DNA of 11,491 nt. Source: Pleurotus djamor (lineage: Eukaryota; Basidiomycota; Agaricomycetes; Agaricales; Pleurotaceae). The position numbers were made by a program, and so were the translations under genes. The notes below the pieces were generated by a model. That model was not told the DNA's origin. It ran no database searches and saw only the letters and a program-made list of their open reading frames with translations. Each line of letters opens with the position of its first letter. The stretch's first letter is position 1. The DNA lies in NCBI GenBank assembly GCA_029747585.1, contig JAPEVF010001286.1, forward strand, positions 1 through 11,491. Reading direction: 5' to 3'. Of this stretch, positions 1 through 6,999 are shown piece by piece.

Positions 1-313
1 AGTGAGGATGAGTTGATCCGGTATATATTCTAATGCCTCCTTGGACATCTTGGACAGCGGCCTCAACAGGCTTCTGAGATCGAGTGGGCCTTGACCTTGC
101 AAAGTTTCAGAGGATAATAAAAGATCGCGTAGGTATCACTCACTTGGGATGAGGCTGCTTTTGAGGTACTCATCCATAGCCAATTGAACCTAGGACGCGC
201 TGTGGTTAACGACCAGGCAACAGCACGGCGCGTAAANGCTCGGACAAACTCACCATCNATGAGGTACCTCGGGGCATCCTGGATATCCAGTCGTTCATTT
301 CGGAAGGATCCAT
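1..313 (-). CDS. 5' part of an unrecognised gene, cut by the left window edge
   Basis: I do not recognise this protein. Three exons on the minus strand join in frame: 313-254, 189-144 and 95-1. They are separated by introns 253-190 (GTGAGT..CTAG) and 143-96 (GTGAGT..CAAG). The start is the ATG at 313, giving MDPSEMNDWISRMPRG, then an unread residue at the N at 258. The next exon gives VQLAMDEYLKSSLIP and the third SQGPLDLRSLLRPLSK, ending in EYIPDQLILT at the edge. About 67 residues are visible. They are soluble and probably helical, with no signal peptide, membrane segment or clear domain. Another open frame over 63-395 also looks protein-like, but it does not use the two good splice sites and reads straight across them. 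The exon model is inferred from splice signals and frame only. Spliced transcript reads, or the sequence left of the window, would settle it. Confidence 0.5.
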
Positions 314-1035
314 CCCGGAAGCGAAGAAGAGACAATTGTTTTGTGTTCGCCGGTTGTGGTATGGGAGGAAGGGAGAGAGACGCGATGACCACCATTCACG
401 ATCGCGGAAATTCAAAGTTACTCTTGGTTTCCCACGATCGAATATTTCCACAAAGGAGTCAACCCCTGACACGCGAGACGCGAACACACGAACAATGGCG
501 ACGGAGGGCTGAGACCGCCTATACAGTCAGTACACTGGCGTATATAAGTTTATATCAGTGTGTGTCATGGGCCTTTAGAGCTATAGATAATCAATGATGA
601 CTCTCATAATCCCAGAAGTCTGCGATCCATGCGCGAAAAAANGTGTTAATTGCGTGTGTCGCGAATGATTCACATTGAAGTCGACTACCAATTTGTTTCT
701 CATATATGATTTTCTTGCAGGAGTGATACATACCACAATGTCAACCTTGTCGGCACTTGGCTGGTCTCCTACATCCCCTAAGTGATTGCAAAGGGGGAGC
801 TACGAGTAAGCGCTAGGAGCCCGACGCTTTCGTTAGTTGAACGCAATTTGATTAGAAGTTGAGCGACGGTAGCCACGTAATTAAGTAGTACTCGAGAGTC
901 TTTTATACGCCATCAATGCCTACACAGTTGTGGGCGTTCAGTTGAAAATCAACAGTTCCCGAGTCATTTGCGGTATGCGTTTCCAAAGGGCCCGTCTCGC
1001 CGGGTTTGATGGAGTAGTGCCCTTCAACTTGTCAG
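314..1035. other. Intergenic stretch, no supported gene
   Basis: All frames on both strands are broken by stops, and no convincing exon chain was found. It includes a TATATAAG at 542-549, of unclear direction, and an N at 642 after a run of A. The minus strand shows short protein-like patches, for example around 900-960, but they are too brief to call. It probably holds the promoter of the gene starting at 313 and flanking or decayed sequence of the pseudogene-like region to its right. Confidence 0.4.
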
Positions 1036-1737
1036 CTAAGCGATTCGCCTAGTCCAGAAAAAAANGTCTTTACAACAGCGAAACGCCTCATTCGCATACA
1101 TAGGGCGAGGGCCACGGTCCATATGACCAGTATTGTTGAAGCTCCGCACGCTTGGAATGCTCCGAGAAACGACGTCCATGGCCTCATAGTTAGGCAACGG
1201 CGCATTGGGATATTTAAAGAATGAGGGAAAGTTTACACGTGCGATGGTCAAGTCATACAACTTCCAGTGTTCATAACGGCGCGGGTAAAAGTCCGAGTTC
1301 CAGTAGAGTACAGGCTATGTGGGCGAATATTTCAATCAGCGATCTGGACAACGTACAGAAGGTGGTGCGTACCGACGATGGTCCTGTTACGATGTATAGG
1401 GACAGTGCGTGAAGACGAGGGAATGTTTCCGATAGACNATCAACGNCNGCACCGCTTTAGCTTATGGGACATACATGGACTTGAAGCTCTCGAAGTTGGT
1501 TCCTACATCCTGGGTAGTCAAAGGCTTTGCACAAGAATTCAATCATCCCCGATGACGCCTGAGACTGTAGTGGCAATCTTCAGCCGAGTTAATAGTTTGA
1601 ACTTCGCTCCGTCCCATGTCAATGGCTTCCAAGCACAGGGTGCTAAAGTGTGAAGTGAGTGAGATGGACGGGCAATAGATGGGTTTCTCGAGGAACTCAT
1701 GAGAAGTTTGGTAGGCCCCCTATCAGACAGTACTTAC
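1036..1737 (-). pseudogene. Coding-like minus-strand patches downstream of the F-box-like start
   Basis: Several minus-strand stretches read like protein but do not join cleanly. Positions about 1650-1530 give TWDGAKFKLLTRLKIATTVS. After a frame change, about 1562-1457 gives IEFLCKAFDYPGC and NQLRELQVHVCPIS before a stop. Positions about 1310-1036 give YWNSDFYPRRYEHWKLYDL and later VNFPSFFKYPNAPLPNYEAM. The first two patches have the leucine-rich, amphipathic look of the C-terminal part of fungal F-box proteins, which fits the F-box-like start just upstream at 1997. The last patch is not recognised. Ns at 1065, 1438, 1446 and 1448 show the local sequence is poor. The reading as the rest of the same F-box-type gene, decayed or mis-sequenced, is an inference. 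The patches could also be unrelated. Confidence 0.35.
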
Positions 1738-1997
1738 GTGTGAGATTCCCAAGACGAGAGATGACAGGCCAAGAGCGGTATTGACCCCTCCTGTTGATAT
1801 TGATGTAGTAAACATGGTAAATCGTGTTCAACCCGAATTCGTAGAATGCTCGATTCACCCCGCAAAGCCTAGGGATTCAGGGAACGATGTTGATTTGATG
1901 TTGGTGGAACAAATGAGGCTATATGGCTCCGAATTTCGTAGGGGAGCTTCAAATCGAGCTCCGTGTATTCGATTCTTGACGGAGGTGAGTTCATCAT
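1738..1997 (-). pseudogene. F-box-like N-terminus with a frameshift
   Basis: From the ATG at 1997 the minus strand reads MMNSPPSRIEYTELDLKLPY, then EIRSHIASFVPPTSNQHRSL, then meets a TAG at 1871-1869. The next frame carries on at once with RLCGVNRAFYEFGLNTIYHV up to a good donor (GTAAGT) at 1737. Put side by side, the pieces match the F-box plan: LP-E-I--HI--F, a loop, then L--VNRAF. F-box proteins are substrate adaptors of SCF ubiquitin ligases and are very numerous in Agaricomycetes. One surplus base in CCCTAGG near 1869-1874 explains the break. Alternatively a short intron with a weak GTTCCA donor could end at this TAG and remove the stop. So this may be a pseudogene, a sequencing error, or an odd splice. 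The domain call is from motif shape only. Confidence 0.45.
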
Positions 1998-2040
1998 TGG
2001 TGACAGGTATGTAGACTTCGAAAGACGAACTAAGACGGAA

Positions 2041-2107
2041 GTTGCAAGTTGAAAGAAGCCACGGCGCTCTTCGAAGCGCTTGGGCGCCTAAGCTTCCAAC
2101 TTGCTCC
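2041..2107. repeat. Imperfect inverted repeat (possible hairpin)
   Basis: GCAAGTTGAAAG at 2044-2055 pairs with CTTCCAACTTGC at 2093-2104 (11 of 12 positions). A second nested pair, GCGCT..AGCGC, lies inside around 2064-2080. The element sits just upstream of the F-box-like start on the minus strand. Its function is unknown and it may be chance. Confidence 0.3.
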
Positions 2108-2455
2108 GCACATACATCCGAGTCGTCCTGCCATCATGCACTGTAGCCCACCAGGTGACAAAACTTCCCTTGAAGCTTCCATTCTGTGCCTTCAAGCCCT
2201 TGAAATACGGGCTAGTCCTTGAAAGACTGTGTCATGCACCCAGTACTCTGCTTCTTGAAGAAAACATTCATTCGAGACACCCTGTCCTATGTCCATCCTG
2301 TAATATTTTACTACTGATTTTCCCCTTCCGCCTTACTCTAGTCGCGCCGAAGTTAGGCTCAACCCGATAGGCGAAACGTCGCGCTCATCACGTATCCCAC
2401 CTTATCGTTTCGTCAAATCACAGGGATTGGGCACAACATGCTCATGTCTCTTCAC
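2108..2455. other. Intergenic stretch, no supported gene
   Basis: This lies between the divergent F-box-like gene (minus) and array gene A (plus). One long plus-strand open frame (2101-2370) lacks an ATG at its start, a recognisable motif and sensible composition, so I do not call it. It probably contains promoter sequence for one or both neighbours. Confidence 0.4.
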
Positions 2456-2470
2456 CGGGTTTCTCGCTCG
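2456..2470 (+). promoter_or_regulatory. Shared upstream box of gene A
   Basis: CGGGTTTCTCGCTCG lies 149 nt before the gene A start. Near-identical boxes occur at 3669, 4775 and 5899, each about 126-163 nt before the start of the other array genes. The box is 77 nt upstream of the TATA-like site at 2533. The shared position suggests a common activator site or simply retained ancestral promoter sequence. Confidence 0.4.
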
Positions 2471-2532
2471 GTCGCTTTCTCCTGGGTTCCCAAGGTATCT
2501 CAATCACCCTCCAAATTTCTCCCAAAGTGACA

Positions 2533-2540
2533 TATAAATA
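2533..2540 (+). promoter_or_regulatory. TATA-like box of gene A
   Basis: TATAAATA lies 72 nt before the ATG at 2605, a normal distance for a fungal core promoter. Genes B and D have a TATA-like site at a similar place. Confidence 0.5.
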
Positions 2541-2604
2541 CGGTCTTGCTCGCTTCTTAGTGCACCAGAGCTACGTGACAACCAACTCGAGTGTCGGAAA
2601 CACG

Positions 2605-3287
2605 ATGTCCAGGTTCATCATCCAAGGTATTTGTCGGCACGGTTGTCTATCCAGCTGCATTTTTNAAGCCGTTATAGTGATCACTCTCGCTTTAATGTGC
2701 TTTCTGACGAACGCCGCCGTCCTTAGCCTGCGGCAGACCACAGCTGTTTGTAATGCTAATGGTAGCCGGGGTTCATGTAATCCTACCGATGCCGGAAAGG
2801 TACGTCTCGTCCTTGGTAGCTCAAAGCTAGGATGTCTCACTCCAGCACAGTGCGCTAGCGCGTTGAAAGCCCAGTTCTCCAGGCGATCCGACGGAAAACT
2901 TTCATTTTCGGGGAACTACGGCGCTTTTACTGGTGGCTGTCGCTGCTATGCTCAGTGCAGAACGGGACCAAACTTCCCTACCTGTATTGGTGCGTCCCTG
3001 CTCATATTCTTGATCCTTAAAACATGGTTCTGACCAACAACTAGTCGATTCGAAGCGCGTCGATCAACATTTCAATCAAATCCGTAACACTTGCATCTCA
3101 AGTGCTGCTGAAGCTACTGGTGCGTAGCATTTCACCGCCCGTTTACCATTTCCAGCGCTCATTGCTTTCCCTTGACAGGATATCTCTACGTGAGTTATCT
3201 GATTTCTTTTACCCTCTCCGGGCTGTACTGATGTCATCCGTCTTCTATCAGGCTGACAATGTTAAATGGGAGTTCGACCGAAAGTAG
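2605..3287 (+). CDS. Small secreted cysteine-rich protein, array copy A
   Basis: Six exons join in frame: 2605-2626, 2669-2799, 2851-2989, 3045-3119, 3179-3189 and 3252-3287, giving 137 residues. The N-terminus MSRFIIQ then AVIVITLALMCFLTNA is a signal peptide, followed by AVLSLRQ. The mature part has eight cysteines with the family spacing, including GSRGSC, GNYGAFTGGCRCYAQC and NTCISSAAEA, and ends in VKWEFDRK. The eight cysteines probably form four disulfides outside the cell. I do not recognise the family, and any effector, wall or defence role is a guess. The model was fixed by aligning all four copies: exons 3, 4 and 5 are 139, 75 and 11 nt here and in B and C. Intron 1 (42 nt, with an N at 2665) and intron 2 (51 nt) are both readable in frame, so an unspliced product would be longer but not truncated. 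The intron 1 acceptor is NAAG, the weakest site in the model. Confidence 0.8.
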
Positions 3288-3668
3288 ATTCGCACCTCTC
3301 AGACATATATGTTTGTCTGTCATCACTGCACCAGCATCCTGTTGTTCCACCGTTGTTCATTTAGATTCCGGTCCCGCTATAAGTACCCGTTAGTCAATAT
3401 GCACCCTCCGCTTGAGAGTAGTCAGTGGTGGTGAGTGGTGACATTTCGCCGCGCACATGCTTCGTTCATCAGTTCTGATTGTATATTTTCGCGATCCGAC
3501 TCCAACCCGTGCTCTTGAACAGCAACGTCGGATCAACACAAGCCTGAAATCCACAACGATATTTTCTTGGAGGCAACAGCATTTGCAGGACGTTTCTCCG
3601 CCCCCCGCTTCTTCTGGACATCGGGGGCTATATTTAGTCCTCGACGGCAAGGGTCGAGCTTGACGCGT
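3288..3668. other. Spacer between genes A and B, no supported gene
   Basis: This holds the 3' flank of gene A and the distal promoter of gene B. Open frames on both strands (3390-3770) are not coding-like and overlap the conserved promoter block of gene B. A TATATTTA occurs at 3629 but lies upstream of the shared box, unlike the arrangement at A and D. Confidence 0.4.
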
Positions 3669-3695
3669 CGGGCTTCTCGTCCTCCTTACTGCGTA
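3651..3695 (+). promoter_or_regulatory. Upstream block of gene B, shared with gene D
   Basis: The block starts GGGTCGA, has CGGGCTTCTCGTC from 3669, and ends CTCCTTACTGCGTA (3682-3695). The block at 5881-5925 before gene D is also 45 nt, needs no gap to align, and matches at 23 of the last 27 positions. The start codon of gene B lies 128 nt downstream of the block. Confidence 0.5.
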
Positions 3696-3769
3696 GTACC
3701 CGGCCATGCTGCATGCACAGAGGGTCTTGCTCGTCCAAATCGAATCATCGGGATTCGCTTTCGATGTCA

Positions 3770-3776
3770 TTTATAA
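3770..3776 (+). promoter_or_regulatory. TATA-like box of gene B
   Basis: TTTATAA lies 53 nt before the ATG at 3823 and 101 nt after the shared CGGG box. The box-to-TATA distance before gene D is also 101 nt. Confidence 0.4.
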
Positions 3777-3822
3777 CTCTGGTCATCTTTTCTAGGTCAG
3801 CTCAACACTTCGACATCACGAA

Positions 3823-4531
3823 ATGCAGTTCCAAAACTTCCTCTTCAAAGGTAAGCGATCTCGTCCTCCAAGTATCGCACACGCAGCTCATCTCCGGTTA
3901 TGCTCCTAGTCGCGCTTTTCTTTGGCCTCGTTACGATTCTCGCCAACGCGGCTGTCCTCGAAGAACGTCAGTCACCCTATGTGTGTGATGTTCCTGGAAG
4001 CCGTGGTACCTGTAACACCACCTCCGCCAGACTTGTACGTACGCATCACCACTTCCTTTTGGCGTTTACCTGACCCCGCATTGTTGTCTCAGTGCATTAC
4101 GGCACTGAAATCGATTATGACCGTTCGATCCGATGGACGTCTGTCATGGACCGGGAACTATGGTGCTTACAATGGTGGTTGCAGGTGCTACGCCCAGTGC
4201 AGAACCGGCGCGAACTACCCCACGTGCATTGGTATGCGAAGTTTCATGAAGCAACACTGCCACTAATTGCTCACCTTGATCCCGGCAGTGACTTCTGCTC
4301 AGTTTGATGCGGCCTTGTATGGCCTTCGTGACGCGTGCATCTCTAGTGCCGCCCAAGCAAAGGGTATGTAACATCAATGTCTCCACAATTCTACTTCTAA
4401 ACACGGTTGCTTGGTCGTGCAGGTTATACATATGTGAGACGTTTTCTCCTTGCTCTTACCAAGACAATCATGCTAACTTCATGGATTATTAGGCCTACAA
4501 TGCTAAGTGGGAGTTTGCCAGATACCCGTAA
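3823..4531 (+). CDS. Small secreted cysteine-rich protein, array copy B
   Basis: Six exons join in frame: 3823-3850, 3910-4034, 4093-4231, 4289-4363, 4423-4433 and 4493-4531, giving 138 residues. The signal peptide is MQFQNFLFK then VALFFGLVTILANA, followed by AVLEERQ, a motif typical just after fungal signal peptides. The mature part keeps all eight family cysteines: GSRGTC, NYGAYNGGCRCYAQC, ANYPTC and LRDACISSAAQA. It ends KWEFARYP. The ATG at 3823 was chosen because its 28-nt exon splices to the signal core in the right phase, with donor GTAAGC and acceptor CCTAG, exactly as in copy C. The upstream in-frame Met near 3922 would drop the proper N-terminus. Intron 2 (58 nt) is not readable in frame here, unlike in A and C. 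This copy is closest to C in protein sequence. Secretion is well supported; the function is unknown. Confidence 0.82.
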
Positions 4532-4774
4532 TCATCGTAGTTTGTTATCGAAGCGTTACTCTCGAGCACGTATGGACTCTTCTTCTTGCCTTCAATTTCT
4601 TGGCGGCCTTGTTGTCTGCTTCCCTAGTCTTGATTCAACCATCCTTCGCGGCTTTGACCTCCCCTGCGCATCGCCTCATAGTGCGTGAGGTTCAGGCATG
4701 TTGATGCTCAGTGAATGAGAAGAACTCGAGGTACCGTATCTTGGCATTCCTTGGAAGATTGAGCGCTGGAAAAT
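4532..4774. other. Spacer between genes B and C
   Basis: This is the 3' flank of B and upstream region of C. The frame ending at 4704 has a hydrophobic, signal-like run (about 4580-4650), but no cysteine core or splice partners follow, so it is not called as a fifth copy. No TATA-like site was found for gene C. Confidence 0.35.
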
Positions 4775-4785
4775 CGGGTTTCGCG
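4775..4785 (+). promoter_or_regulatory. Shared upstream box of gene C
   Basis: CGGGTTTCGCG lies 126 nt before the gene C start and is a shortened match to the boxes before A, B and D. This is the weakest of the four and has no matching TATA. Confidence 0.3.
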
Positions 4786-4900
4786 TCAACGTCATCCGCC
4801 ACCCATCGAGGAATTCAACGAATTCGTGCAGGGCTCTTCAAGCTTAAGAGCAATCTCATAGCAATGAGCCCGAGCATCAAGTTCCCCTTCCCCTGCGACC

Positions 4901-5616
4901 ATGTTGGTGACAAGAATATTCTTCCATCGTGGGTATCGTCGACTATAACACAGAATCCCCTAACCCTCACGTTCACGTCCTTGATAGTGATCTTCGTTTG
5001 CCTTGCTTCAGTCCTTGTTCGAGCCGCCGTGCTTGAGCAACGACAGTCACAGTTCGTTTGCAACGCGCCTGGGAGTCGAGGATCATGTAACACGACTGAT
5101 GCGGGGAAAGTGAGTTCACCTCTAATGTCTCACAATATGCTCGATAAGATCAGCCTCCCCCCTCAGTGTCTTCGTGCTCTGAGGTCCCTTTTCACCGTTC
5201 GCCGTGACGGCAGGCTAGAATTCACCGGAAACTATGGGGCCTATTCGGGTGGCTGCCGTTGTTATGCACAGTGCAGAACCGGACCAAATTACCCTAATTG
5301 CATAGGTAAGACCGCCACTCAGGCTGTCGGCGAACGCTTGACCTTTATCTTCATCTCTGTCTGTTAGTTTCACCTCAACGATATAACGAGCATATGTACG
5401 GCTTACGCGAAGCTTGCATTTCCAGTGCAGCTCGTGCTACTGGTATGTTTCATGACCTTTGCCTCGGAGTCGATGTTGCTCATCCATCACTTCTTTTTCG
5501 TTCAGGTTACATTTATGTAGGGATAAGACTTTCTTTTCTTCCAGTCTGCTTTGTCCTGATCATTTTTATTTTTTATTTAGGCCGACTATGCTAAGTGGGA
5601 GTTTGCAAGGAAGTAG
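4901..5616 (+). CDS. Small secreted cysteine-rich protein, array copy C
   Basis: Six exons join in frame: 4901-4928, 4988-5109, 5167-5305, 5368-5442, 5506-5516 and 5581-5616, giving 136 residues. The ATG at 4901 opens a 28-nt exon (MLVTRIFFH) that joins LIFVCLASVLVRA, a clear signal peptide, then AVLEQRQ. A longer open frame starts at 4711 but reads through an intron with a good branch site (CTAAC) and would bury the signal. The mature part has the eight cysteines in exact family spacing: GSRGSC, NYGAYSGGCRCYAQC, NYPNC and LREACISSAARA. It ends AKWEFARK. Intron 2 (57 nt) stays open in frame, so retention would insert 19 residues between the second and third cysteines. A polyadenylation-type AATAAA follows at 5665. 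Function unknown; extracellular location is well supported. Confidence 0.85.
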
Positions 5617-5664
5617 CTTATGCTCAATATCCCACTTCTGCGGACACTTGGTCTTTGTCTGATC

Positions 5665-5670
5665 AATAAA
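5665..5670 (+). terminator. Polyadenylation signal of gene C
   Basis: AATAAA lies 49 nt after the gene C stop codon and is followed by a T-rich stretch. No such canonical hexamer was seen close behind A, B or D. Confidence 0.5.
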
Positions 5671-5880
5671 GACTTTTATTTTACCTCCCGGAGGCTTTAT
5701 GTCTTTCGGACGGAACTGCGGTAACTGGCCGAGGTGTGAAAATTCCCCAATTCCTCCAAGCCTTACTCCAAGTTGTCCTTGTCATCGTACAAGCGAGTAT
5801 CCACGTTCATACGTATTGTCGACTACCACAGCCTACACAACGTTGTTGGAGGAACTTGCCTAACCCAGTCTTCCACGGTA
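5671..5880. other. Spacer between genes C and D
   Basis: This holds the 3' flank of C and distal promoter of D. The overlapping plus-strand frames (5736-6047 and 5773-6027) cross the conserved promoter block and the TATA site and have no motif, so no gene is called. Confidence 0.4.
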
Positions 5881-5925
5881 GGGTCGAATCACTCCGATCG
5901 GGTTTCTCGCTCTCCATACTGCGTA
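5881..5925 (+). promoter_or_regulatory. Upstream block of gene D, shared with gene B
   Basis: The block starts GGGTCGA, has CGGGTTTCTCGCTC at 5899-5912 and ends CTCCATACTGCGTA at 5912-5925. It aligns without gaps to 3651-3695. The start codon of gene D lies 137 nt downstream. Confidence 0.5.
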
Positions 5926-5999
5926 AAAAAGGTCCACTCAGGGCATCATTACAGGGAAAACGATGCTATTCTCCTAGTCTCCGAGTCCCTTTCCTTGGG

Positions 6000-6008
6000 T
6001 ATATATAC
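6000..6008 (+). promoter_or_regulatory. TATA-like box of gene D
   Basis: TATATATAC lies 62 nt before the ATG at 6062 and 101 nt after the shared CGGG box. Confidence 0.5.
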
Positions 6009-6061
6009 GCGTTCCCAGCCGTACTAACAAGACGTCGGATCCTCTGAACTCTGTTGGCAAC

Positions 6062-6999
6062 ATGCAGCTTCACATCCAACGTTGGTGTATCTTTTCTCTA
6101 AAGCATTTCAGCGATCTGACCTCCAAACCACTTCTTTAGTGTTGCTTTGTTCCTTTGTTGCGGTCTTTGTGAGCGGCGCCGTCCTCGAAACGCGTCAATC
6201 CCAATTTTCTTGCGCTGCACCAGGAAGCCGTGGACGCTGTAACGTGACAGATGCTCGCCATGTAGGTTTCAACCCTTCTCATTAGTGTTCGGAGAAGTTA
6301 CTAATGCCGAATCCTACCCAAGTGTATCCATGCATTGAAGTCTCAACTCGCTCCAAGAGCGGATGGAAAGTTGACTTTCTCTGGGTATCGCGGTGCGACA
6401 TATGGTGGATGTCGCTGTTCCACACAATGTAGCGCGTCGAGTTGTATTGGTGAGCACGTACAATAACTCGAACTATACGTGAGTCTTCAACTACACACGG
6501 CAGTTACACCACATCGCTTCGATGAACACATGTACGGTCTCCGTCAAATATGCGTATGGAGTGCGGCCCACGCTGCGGGTACGTATAACCTCTTCATACC
6601 TGTATTCGTGACTCACGTTGCGTGAATGGTTTTCTAGGTCATGTTTACGTGAGTGGCATCGTACCATGTTATTCGATCTTGACACTGATACCCTTGATTT
6701 AGGCTGACAATTGTCGATGGGAAATCGGTGCGGCGTCACCTTCGCCAGGTGGAGGTTCTGTTTCCCCAGGCAGTCCTAGTCAAGGAAACCCATCATCAGG
6801 GGGTAGCCCTAGTCCTGGTAATTCGTCTGGCGGTAGTCCAGCGCCTGGTAATCCAGCATCTCCCGGTGGTAGTCCAAATCCAGGAAATGATGGTTCGCAA
6901 TCGGATTCAGCGCAACCTGGTCGTGCCCCTTCATCTGGAACCCCTGTGTCGAAAGCTCCTGCACAAGTCGGTTCTCCAGCCCCTACTCATAGTCGTTAG
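6062..6999 (+). CDS. Secreted cysteine-rich protein with Gly/Ser/Pro-rich tail, array copy D
   Basis: Six exons join in frame: 6062-6080 (or 6086), 6140-6261, 6323-6449, 6504-6578, 6638-6648 and 6703-6999, giving 216 or 218 residues. Two donors for exon 1 keep frame: GTTGGT at 6081 or GTATCT at 6087. Both give a signal peptide (MQLHIQ.. LLLCSFVAVFVSG) then AVLETRQ. The family core is kept, but exon 3 is 12 nt shorter, so the loop between cysteines 6 and 7 has four residues rather than eight. A ninth cysteine appears in ADNCRWE. Instead of stopping after that segment as the other copies do, the last exon runs on for about 90 residues of low complexity. It repeats units such as GGSPSPGN and GGSPAPGN and ends APTHSR. 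The tail has no hydrophobic end, so a GPI anchor is unlikely. It may be an O-glycosylated linker or wall-binding segment (inference). Function unknown. Confidence 0.8.
6718..6900 (+). repeat. Degenerate GGSPxPGN-type repeats in the tail of copy D
   Basis: The last exon of copy D encodes repeated short units around SPxPGN and GGSP, with DNA repeats such as GGTAGTCCAG and GGTGGTAGTCC. The repeats are imperfect, with varied codons. They explain another open frame here (6728-7132), which is a shadow. Such repeats often differ in number between strains. Confidence 0.6.

Noticed and set aside
63..395. Long minus-strand frame with protein-like text as a gene in its own right
   Set aside because: It overlaps exons of the better spliced model in another frame, reads across two good introns, and has no recognisable domain.
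1490..1680. Plus-strand text resembling a copia-type reverse transcriptase (VVKGFAQEFN)
   Set aside because: The likeness is limited to a few residues, stops follow at once, and the expected downstream motifs are absent. The minus-strand reading is more coherent.
4507..4704. Plus-strand frame with a hydrophobic, signal-like stretch as a fifth array copy
   Set aside because: No cysteine core, no downstream exons in phase, and it lies in the 3' flank of gene B. The hydrophobic run is probably chance.
2605..6999. Array proteins as hydrophobins because they have eight cysteines
   Set aside because: Hydrophobins have paired CC doublets in a fixed pattern. Here the pattern has CxC and CxxxC and no doublets.
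2605..6999. CRISPR array or mobile element explaining the repeated structure
   Set aside because: The repeats are whole intron-bearing genes that differ in sequence. No short regular repeats with spacers, terminal repeats or transposase were seen.
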